NCBI RefSeq assembly: GCF_019774615.1
Contig: NZ_CP081496.1
Location: 4,836,001 to 4,900,000 of the forward strand
Direction: 5' to 3'
Origin: Streptomyces sp. BHT-5-2
GTDB taxonomy: Bacteria; Actinomycetota; Actinomycetes; Streptomycetales; Streptomycetaceae
DNA: 64,000 nt
Shown here one piece after another: positions 58,561-64,000 of the stretch. The notes below the pieces were generated by a model. That model was not told the origin of the DNA and ran no database searches. It saw only the letters and a program-made list of their open reading frames with translations. The position numbers and the translations under genes were made by a program. Each line of letters starts with the position of its first letter. The stretch's first letter is position 1.

Positions 58561-59998
58561 GCAGCCACCGCACCCCACCACGCCACTGCCCAGCCTCCGA
58601 CTGACGGCCCGTCAAGCCATGGCGGCCGTCACCGACTCCTTCACCGAACTCCCCCACCCCGCTCCCGCCGGCCCGTCCACGGCCACCGCTCCCCCGCCCC
58701 CCGACGGCCCACTCGGCTGGCACGGCTACGACGCCTCCCGGGAACGCGCCCGCGCCCGCACCGGCGAGGAGGAGTCGGTGCTCACCGCCCTCGCCACGAT
58801 CGGTGGCACCGAGGCCGTGGTGCTCTCCTTCGAGTTCGGCTTCCTCGGCGGTTCCCTGGGCCAACGCACCGGCGACCGGCTGGAAGCCGCCTACACCGAG
58901 GCCCGCGAGCGGCGCCTGCCACTGGTGTCGCTGATCGCCACCGGCGGCAGCCGCATGCAGGAAGGGATGCGGGCCCTGTCCCAACTCCAACGGGTGGCCC
59001 GGCAGTCCGCACTGAACCGCGCCGCGGGACTCCCGCAGATCGCGGTACTCCGCGATCCGACCACCGGCGGCGGCTGGGCCACCCTGGGCGCCGGGGCCGA
59101 TGTGATCCTCGCCCTCCCCGGGGCCCAGATCGGTTTCGCCGGCTCGCGGGTGCGCCCTCCGGACGCCGACCCCCACGCCTACTCCGCCGAGGGCCAGTTC
59201 GCGGCCGGCCAGGTCGACGCCGTCGTCCCCGCCGACACGCTCCGCGCCACCCTCCGACGCTGGCTCCATCTCCTCGGCAGAGCCCAAGGCCCACCGACCG
59301 AACCACCCCTCCCGGCCCCGGTCCCCGCCGCACTGGGCACCGCCGAACTACCGGATACCGGCTGGGACGCCGTCGTCCGGGCCCGCGACGCCCAACGCCC
59401 CCGCGCCGAGGCGTATCTACGGGCATACTTCGACGACTGGGAGGAGATCGGCGGCGACCGCTGCGGCGGACGCGACCCCGGTATGCGCTGCGGCTTCGGC
59501 CACCGCGACGGCCGCACCATCGCCTTCGCCGCCCAGTGCGGCACGGCCACCCGCCCCGCCGGATTCCGCACCGCGACCCGCCTGATACGCCTCGCGGACC
59601 GTCTCGGCATCCCTGTCCTCACCCTGGTGGACACCCCGGGCGCCGCCAACGACACGGACGCCGAACGCGCGGGCGCCGGCGCAGCCATCGCCGACACCTT
59701 CACCGCGCTCGCCACCGCCCGCGTCCCGGTGACCTCGCTGCTCATCGGCGAAGGCGGCTCGGGCGGCGCCCTGGCCCTGGCGGCACCGAACCGCCTGTGG
59801 GCCACCCCCGACAGCTACTTCTCCGTCATCGCCCCCGAACTCGCCGCCGCCATCCTCAAACGCACCCCCTCGGAAACCCGCCACACCGCCGACCAACTCC
59901 ACATCCGCCCCCAGGACTTGCTCAACCTGGGCATCATCCAAGCCATCACCACCCCAGGGCCCGGGGTGGGGGTAGGGGACGGAGCCGGCGGCGCCTGA
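58553..59998 (+). CDS. Fused carboxyltransferase (AccD/AccA-like)
   Basis: This 481-residue protein contains two crotonase-fold halves like the beta and alpha carboxyltransferase subunits. The first (about 70-240) includes EFGFLGGSLGQRTGDRLEAAY and TGGSRMQEGMRAL; the second (about 290-470) includes IPVLTLVDTPGAAN and LLIGEGGSGGALAL. The AccD zinc-finger cysteines are absent. Coupled to matB by an 8-bp overlap, it may act on malonyl-CoA or supply the same pool; no biotin carboxylase or carrier gene is near. Confidence 0.88.
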   Translation: MHEQPPHPTTPLPSLRLTARQAMAAVTDSFTELPHPAPAGPSTATAPPPPDGPLGWHGYDASRERARARTGEEESVLTALATIGGTEAVVLSFEFGFLGGSLGQRTGDRLEAAYTEARERRLPLVSLIATGGSRMQEGMRALSQLQRVARQSALNRAAGLPQIAVLRDPTTGGGWATLGAGADVILALPGAQIGFAGSRVRPPDADPHAYSAEGQFAAGQVDAVVPADTLRATLRRWLHLLGRAQGPPTEPPLPAPVPAALGTAELPDTGWDAVVRARDAQRPRAEAYLRAYFDDWEEIGGDRCGGRDPGMRCGFGHRDGRTIAFAAQCGTATRPAGFRTATRLIRLADRLGIPVLTLVDTPGAANDTDAERAGAGAAIADTFTALATARVPVTSLLIGEGGSGGALALAAPNRLWATPDSYFSVIAPELAAAILKRTPSETRHTADQLHIRPQDLLNLGIIQAITTPGPGVGVGDGAGGA

Positions 59999-60213
59999 GG
60001 AGGGGCGGGGACAGGGGCAGGGGCGGAGGGAAGCGGGGGCACAGGGGCAGAAAAAGGGGGTACGGAGGATGCCGTAGCCGTGTTGCGCTGATTCGGGTGG
60101 TGGTGGGTGGGCGGGAGGGGGGAGGGGGAGGGGGAGGCGAAGCCCACAAACAACCCACCAGCCGCAGCCCACCCACCCCCTCTCCCCACCCCCACGCCCC
60201 TGCCCCCGCACCC
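59999..60213. other. Strand-biased G/C-rich convergent intergenic region
   Basis: The plus strand is G-run rich at 60000-60145 and C-run rich at 60150-60240, so the two halves can pair imperfectly and the G runs could form quadruplexes. No gene. It lies between convergent genes and may end both transcripts. Confidence 0.5.
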
Positions 60214-61152
60214 CTACGCCCCCACCCCACCCACCTCCGCCCCCATCCCCGCCTCAACACGCTCGCCGGACTTCCGAAGCGCCGCCACGGCCGCCCGGAT
60301 CGAGGGCCGGCGATCGGCGTCCGCGCGCCAGATGGCGTAGACATGGCGCCGCATGGGATGGCGTACGGGCACCACGCTCACGCCTTCCGGCACCGGCCCG
60401 CGCCCCAGTCGTGGCGCCACCGCGACCCCCAACCCGGCTGCGATCAGGGCAAGCTGGGTGTGATGCTCCTCGGCCAGATGCGCGATCCGGGGCTCGATGC
60501 CCTTACTGCGAAGGGTGAACATCAGCCAGTCATGGCAGAACCCCGCCTGGGGCCAGGAGATCCACTCGTCATCCGTGAAATCCTCCAACTCCACGTACTG
60601 CCGTCCGGCCAGCGGATGGCCCGACGGCATCGCCACATCGGACGGGTCGTCGAGCAGCGGCGCCTTGGCCAACCCCTCGGGCAGTGACAACGGCCGGTTG
60701 TACCAGTCGAGTACGACGGCCAGATCGACGTCACCGCGAACCACTGCGCGCACCGAGTCATCCGGCTCCATCTCCCGCAATCGCGGCCGCAGTTGCGGAT
60801 GTTCGGCACGCAACGCGGCCAGCGCGGACGGGAAGAGGCCACGCGCCGCGGTCGGGAAGGCGCTCATCCGCAGCTCACCCACGGGCCGGCCACGATGCGC
60901 CTCCAGCTCGGCCTGCGCGAGCTCCACCTGGGAGAGGATCCGCGCCGCGTGATCGGCGAGCAGGCGCCCGGCGTCGGTCAGCCGGATCCCCCGCCCGTTC
61001 TTCGCCAGCAGCTGCTGGTCGGTCTCGCGCTCCAGCTTGGTGATCTGCTGCGAGACCGCCGAGGTCGTCACATGCAGTCCTTCGGCGGCCGCACTGATCG
61101 AACCGTGCCGGGCGACGGCGGACAGCGTACGTAGCCGATCAAGGTTCAACAT
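60214..61152 (-). CDS. LysR-family transcriptional regulator
   Basis: This 312-residue LysR protein has the HTH LRTLSAVARHGSISAAAEGLHVTTSAVSQQITKLE and a periplasmic-binding-type ligand domain. The 3' end has a Gly/Ala/Val tail. It is divergent from an EamA transporter gene and probably controls it. The TGCTAAG repeats at 61161-61167 and 61194-61200 are candidate binding half-sites. Confidence 0.92.
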   Translation of the reverse strand: MLNLDRLRTLSAVARHGSISAAAEGLHVTTSAVSQQITKLERETDQQLLAKNGRGIRLTDAGRLLADHAARILSQVELAQAELEAHRGRPVGELRMSAFPTAARGLFPSALAALRAEHPQLRPRLREMEPDDSVRAVVRGDVDLAVVLDWYNRPLSLPEGLAKAPLLDDPSDVAMPSGHPLAGRQYVELEDFTDDEWISWPQAGFCHDWLMFTLRSKGIEPRIAHLAEEHHTQLALIAAGLGVAVAPRLGRGPVPEGVSVVPVRHPMRRHVYAIWRADADRRPSIRAAVAALRKSGERVEAGMGAEVGGVGA

Positions 61153-61227
61153 GTAAGCAATGCTAAGCGATACCTGCCATCAATTTTCGCTTGTGCTAAG
61201 AATTCCGATCCCGGCATCGTAGTCGCC
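61153..61227. promoter_or_regulatory. LysR/EamA divergent promoter
   Basis: TGCTAAG occurs twice, 33 bp apart, and TTGTGC (61191-61196) with CATCGT (61215-61220), spacer 18 bp, is a candidate promoter ending 7 bp before the EamA start, which again suggests a leaderless mRNA. Confidence 0.4.
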
Positions 61228-62241
61228 ATGAGCACGACCGACACACCCGCCTCAGCCGCCACAGCCGTCGCCTCCACCGACACCCCGGCGCCCGCCCCCA
61301 CGCCGAAGCCCACTGGGATCACGGCCAACTCCCGCCCCACCCAGGACGCGCCCACACCACGGCGCGCCCTCGCCTGGCAGATCCGCTTCGGCGCCCTCAG
61401 CCTGGTGTGGGGATTCAGCTTCCTCTTCATGAAGGTGGGCACCGAGGGCTTCGCACCGCTTCAGGTCACGCTGGGCCGGGTGGCGTTCGGCGCACTGGTA
61501 CTGCTGGCGTTCCTGGCGATCAAGCGCGAACGGCTCCCGCGCTCGGCCCGGACCTGGGGCCACCTCGCGGTCGCCGCGTTCCTCCTCAACGCGCTGCCGT
61601 TCTCCCTCTTCGCCTACTCCGAGCTGACCATTCCCTCCACCCTGGCCAGCATCTGCAACGCCACCTCGCCACTGTGGGGCATGGTGCTCTCGGTCGTGGC
61701 GCTCTCGGAGGACCGCCCCACCCGGCGTCGGGTCGCGGGGCTCGGCCTCGGATTCCTGGGCGTGCTCACCGTCCTCGGTGCCTGGCAAGGCTTCTCCGGC
61801 ACCGACCTGACCGGCACCGCCATGGCCCTGGGCGCCTCGCTCAGCTACCCGATCGGTTGGATCTACGTCCGCCGCACCCTCGCGCGGGACCAGCACTCAC
61901 ACCTCGCCATGTCCAGCACGCAGCTCCTGCTCGCCACCGCCCAACTGGCCGTGGTCACCGCGCTGTTCACACCGGCGCCGACGTCGTTCCCGCTCGTCCC
62001 GCTGCTCGCCGTCTTCGCCCTCGGCGCGCTGGGCACCGGCATCGCCTTCCTCCTCCAGTACGGTCTGGTCTCGGAGGTCGGCCCCACCACGGCCCAGATG
62101 GTCACCTACTTCGTGCCCGTCATCGCCACCGCAGCCGGCGTGGCACTCCTCAACGAGCACCTCGCCTGGAACACCCCCGTGGGCGCCCTGATCATCCTGG
62201 CCGGCGCCGCCCTCACCCAGAGCAAGCCCCGCACCTCATAG
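61228..62241 (+). CDS. EamA/DMT-family transporter
   Basis: This 337-residue protein has a Thr/Pro/Ala-rich cytosolic N-terminus (about 50 residues), then ten hydrophobic helices in two EamA repeats (first from FGALSLVWGFSFLFMKVGTE, second from LTGTAMALGASLSYPIGWIY). It likely exports a metabolite or amino acid. There is no ribosome site before the ATG. It is paired with the divergent LysR gene. Confidence 0.9.
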   Translation: MSTTDTPASAATAVASTDTPAPAPTPKPTGITANSRPTQDAPTPRRALAWQIRFGALSLVWGFSFLFMKVGTEGFAPLQVTLGRVAFGALVLLAFLAIKRERLPRSARTWGHLAVAAFLLNALPFSLFAYSELTIPSTLASICNATSPLWGMVLSVVALSEDRPTRRRVAGLGLGFLGVLTVLGAWQGFSGTDLTGTAMALGASLSYPIGWIYVRRTLARDQHSHLAMSSTQLLLATAQLAVVTALFTPAPTSFPLVPLLAVFALGALGTGIAFLLQYGLVSEVGPTTAQMVTYFVPVIATAAGVALLNEHLAWNTPVGALIILAGAALTQSKPRTS

Positions 62242-62484
62242 CCGCCACCCCAACCCCAACGCACCCCGAACAAGCCCAAGTCCAAAGCAAACACCGGACA
62301 CGAACACCAGGGCCCCGACATCGCTCGGCCCCCAATTCCCCGGGGGCCGACCAGCCCCGCCCCCGGCACCCCCACCGCCCCACCAGCGGTCACCCACCAC
62401 GCCCCACCAAGCCGCCCCCTCCTCCACTCCCCTCTCCCCCCGGGGGGCTCCCCCCCCGCCCCCGCCCCCTCACCCACCCTCAGT
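62242..62484. other. C-rich convergent intergenic region
   Basis: The plus strand is strongly C-rich with runs of four to eight C, with no gene. Like 59999-60213 it sits between convergent genes and may work as an unstructured or quadruplex-type terminator. Confidence 0.45.
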
Positions 62485-63822
62485 TCACTCATACCTCCCC
62501 ACCTCGCCCATCCCCGCCCCCAGCGCCGCCGCCACCGCCTCGGCCAGAGGGGCGATGTCGTCCGCGGCGAGGCCGGAGACGGTGATCCGGATGCCTTGGG
62601 GGGACTGCATACGGAACCGGGCGCCGGGGGCGACCGCCCAGCCGGAGTGCAGGATGCGGGCCACCGCCCCCGTCTCGTCCGGGACCGGTACCCAGACGTT
62701 CATCCCGCTGCGGCCCTGCGCCGGGACTCCGTGCTCCTGCAGGGCGTGTATCAGCGCGTCCCGTCGTTCGCCGTATGCGCCGGCGATCTCCTTGGCGTCG
62801 ATCGCGTGGGTGCGCCAGAGGTGCACGACCGCGTGTTGGATGAGATGGCTGACCCAGCCGGGGCCGAGGCGCTGGCGTCCGCGGACCCGGTCGATGGTGA
62901 TCGCGTCGCCGGTCAGTGCCGCGAGGCGCAGATCGGGCCCGTACGCCTTGGCCGTCGAGCGGACCAGTACCCAGTGGTCGGTGGCGCCGGAGAGCGGGTT
63001 CAGCGGGAGGTCGACTATGCCGTGACCGTGGTCGTCCTCGATGAGGAGCACTCCGCGGTGTCTGCCGAGGAGGGTGCGGAGTTCGGCGGCACGGGGGCCG
63101 CTGAGAGCGGCACCCGTGGGGTTCTGCGCACGGTCGGTGACAACGACCGCACGGGCTCCGCCGTTGAGCGCGGCCGCCATCCGCTCGGGGATCGGGCCGT
63201 CGTCGTCCACGCCGACGGGTACGGGGCGCAGCCCGAGGGCGGGGATGAGGTCGAGCAGGCTGCCCCAGCCCGGGTCTTCGACCGCCACCGCGTCGCCGGG
63301 ACGCAGGTGTGCCGCGAGGACGCGCTCGATGGCGTCGAGCGACCCGCTGGCGACGGCGACGGGGCCCTCGGGCACTCCGTCCCGGGTGAAGTCCGCCCGG
63401 GCGAGCGCTTCGAGGTCGTCGTCGACGGCGGGCATGCCGTAGAGGACGGGGCGCTGTCTGTTGCGCGCGGCGGCTTCGGCCAGGGCTTCCTCCAGCGAGG
63501 GGAGCAGCGCCGGGTCGGGGTTGCCGTCCGCGACGTTCCGGACGCCGGGTGGTGCCACCGCCCTCAGTGCCTCGCGGGGCGTGCTGGCGGGTCTGGGACG
63601 GACGCGACTGCCGCGCCGGCCCGCCGTTTCGATCACTCCACGGTCGCGGAGGGTGCGGTACGCGGCCGCGACCGTATTGGGATTCACCTCCAGATAGACG
63701 GCCAACTCCCTTAGTGGGGGCAGGACTTCGCCCGGTTGGAGCTCGCCTGCACCGACGGCTCGCTCGACACTTGCGGCAATCTCCGATGCGCGCCGCCCTT
63801 CGATCCGATACTCTCCTAGCAC
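62485..63822 (-). CDS. MocR-family regulator (GntR HTH fused to aminotransferase fold)
   Basis: This 445-residue protein has a GntR winged helix (VLPPLRELAVYLEVNPNTVAAAYRTL, residues about 34-60) and a fold-type-I aminotransferase domain with the PLP lysine in VRSTAKAYGPDLRL. PdxR/GabR-type members sense PLP or amino acids. CATAAT (63830-63835) and TTGCGA (63853-63858), 17 bp apart, end 7 bp before the GTG, so the mRNA is probably leaderless. It is divergent from a PPOX-family gene, a pairing known for PdxR-like regulators. Confidence 0.9.
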   Translation of the reverse strand: MLGEYRIEGRRASEIAASVERAVGAGELQPGEVLPPLRELAVYLEVNPNTVAAAYRTLRDRGVIETAGRRGSRVRPRPASTPREALRAVAPPGVRNVADGNPDPALLPSLEEALAEAAARNRQRPVLYGMPAVDDDLEALARADFTRDGVPEGPVAVASGSLDAIERVLAAHLRPGDAVAVEDPGWGSLLDLIPALGLRPVPVGVDDDGPIPERMAAALNGGARAVVVTDRAQNPTGAALSGPRAAELRTLLGRHRGVLLIEDDHGHGIVDLPLNPLSGATDHWVLVRSTAKAYGPDLRLAALTGDAITIDRVRGRQRLGPGWVSHLIQHAVVHLWRTHAIDAKEIAGAYGERRDALIHALQEHGVPAQGRSGMNVWVPVPDETGAVARILHSGWAVAPGARFRMQSPQGIRITVSGLAADDIAPLAEAVAAALGAGMGEVGRYE

Positions 63823-63833
63823 AAAGCCGATTA

Positions 63834-63845
63834 TGCACTAGTGCA
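63834..63845. promoter_or_regulatory. Palindrome TGCACTAGTGCA
   Basis: A perfect 12-bp palindrome lies between the MocR and PPOX genes inside the MocR promoter spacer and is a candidate MocR operator. Confidence 0.5.
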
Positions 63846-63857
63846 ATGGAGTTCGCA

Positions 63858-64000
63858 ATGGCTGAGGAAAAGTCCTTCGCGGCGACGGATCGCACCCTCC
63901 CCACCCGCGCCCGGCAGCGGGCCCGGTACGACGAGGCGACGGTGCACGCGATCCTCGACGAGGGCTACGTTTGCCACCTCGGCTTCGTGCGCGACGGCGC
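63858..64000 (+). CDS. Pyridoxamine 5'-phosphate oxidase-family protein, 5' part
   Basis: Only 47 codons are visible. They include RQRARYDEATVHAILDEG and the strand YVCHLGFVRDG, the start of the split-barrel domain of a PPOX-like FMN protein. GGAG lies 6 bp before the ATG. It is divergent from the MocR gene, which likely activates it. Confidence 0.8.
   Translation, partial: MAEEKSFAATDRTLPTRARQRARYDEATVHAILDEGYVCHLGFVRDG

Noticed and set aside
56235-58604. A 789-codon plus-strand frame over the PPOX and matB genes
   Set aside because: Shifted-frame artefact; MatB and PPOX motifs are in the other frame.

Overview
The window is high-GC actinobacterial DNA, almost certainly a Streptomyces chromosome. 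It shows GC-rich codon usage, GTG starts, GGAGG-type ribosome sites, perfect GC-rich hairpin terminators, and typical Streptomyces families (MatB, MocR, DUF1048/PadR, EspC/WXG100, HipA/DUF3037). No rRNA, tRNA, CRISPR array or intact transposase was seen. It begins inside a flavin monooxygenase gene and ends inside a PPOX-family gene.

1-14.5 kb is largely household. It carries glutathione peroxidase, a CPBP protease, a GAF histidine kinase with a degraded ATPase end, an ABC exporter behind a SoxR-type promoter, apolipoprotein N-acyltransferase, a Gfo/Idh oxidoreductase, a flavin monooxygenase and TetR pair sharing three operator copies, uracil-DNA glycosylase and a two-gene FabG-like SDR operon.

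14.7-34.7 kb is accessory. It has a HipA-like kinase/DUF3037 pair beside an integrase remnant, hydrolases, PadR/DUF1048 and MarR/NmrA-like units with clear operators, and an overlapping three-gene type VII secretion (EspC/WXG100) cassette. An S9 peptidase, an autoregulated membrane protein-DCC-TetR operon, and an Fe-S-type regulator with DUF3291 follow. Decayed genes (integrase, rhodanese, kinase/LamG chimera) and several gene-poor gaps mark past rearrangement.

35.5-52.3 kb looks like an uncharacterised biosynthetic cluster. Its key pair is a CreE-like flavoenzyme and a CreD-like lyase with overlapping genes. In cremeomycin-type pathways this pair makes nitrous acid from aspartate. Around it are an MFS exporter, two paralogous ArsR-type regulators, two RidA proteins, a CapA-like metallophosphatase, an O-methyltransferase-like enzyme, a formyltransferase-like enzyme, a ThiF/E1-like adenylating enzyme, an aldo/keto reductase, an ANL ligase (possible ATP-dependent diazotase) and an erythromycin-esterase homologue lacking its usual catalytic residues. 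There is no PKS or NRPS. I infer a small product with a nitrite-derived N-N, diazo or nitroso group; its identity cannot be read from sequence.

52.4-64 kb returns to general metabolism: DPP-IV-like peptidase, isochorismatase-like protein and PPOX protein around a shared operator, malonyl-CoA synthetase MatB coupled to a fused carboxyltransferase, a LysR/EamA divergent pair, and a MocR regulator divergent from a PPOX protein.
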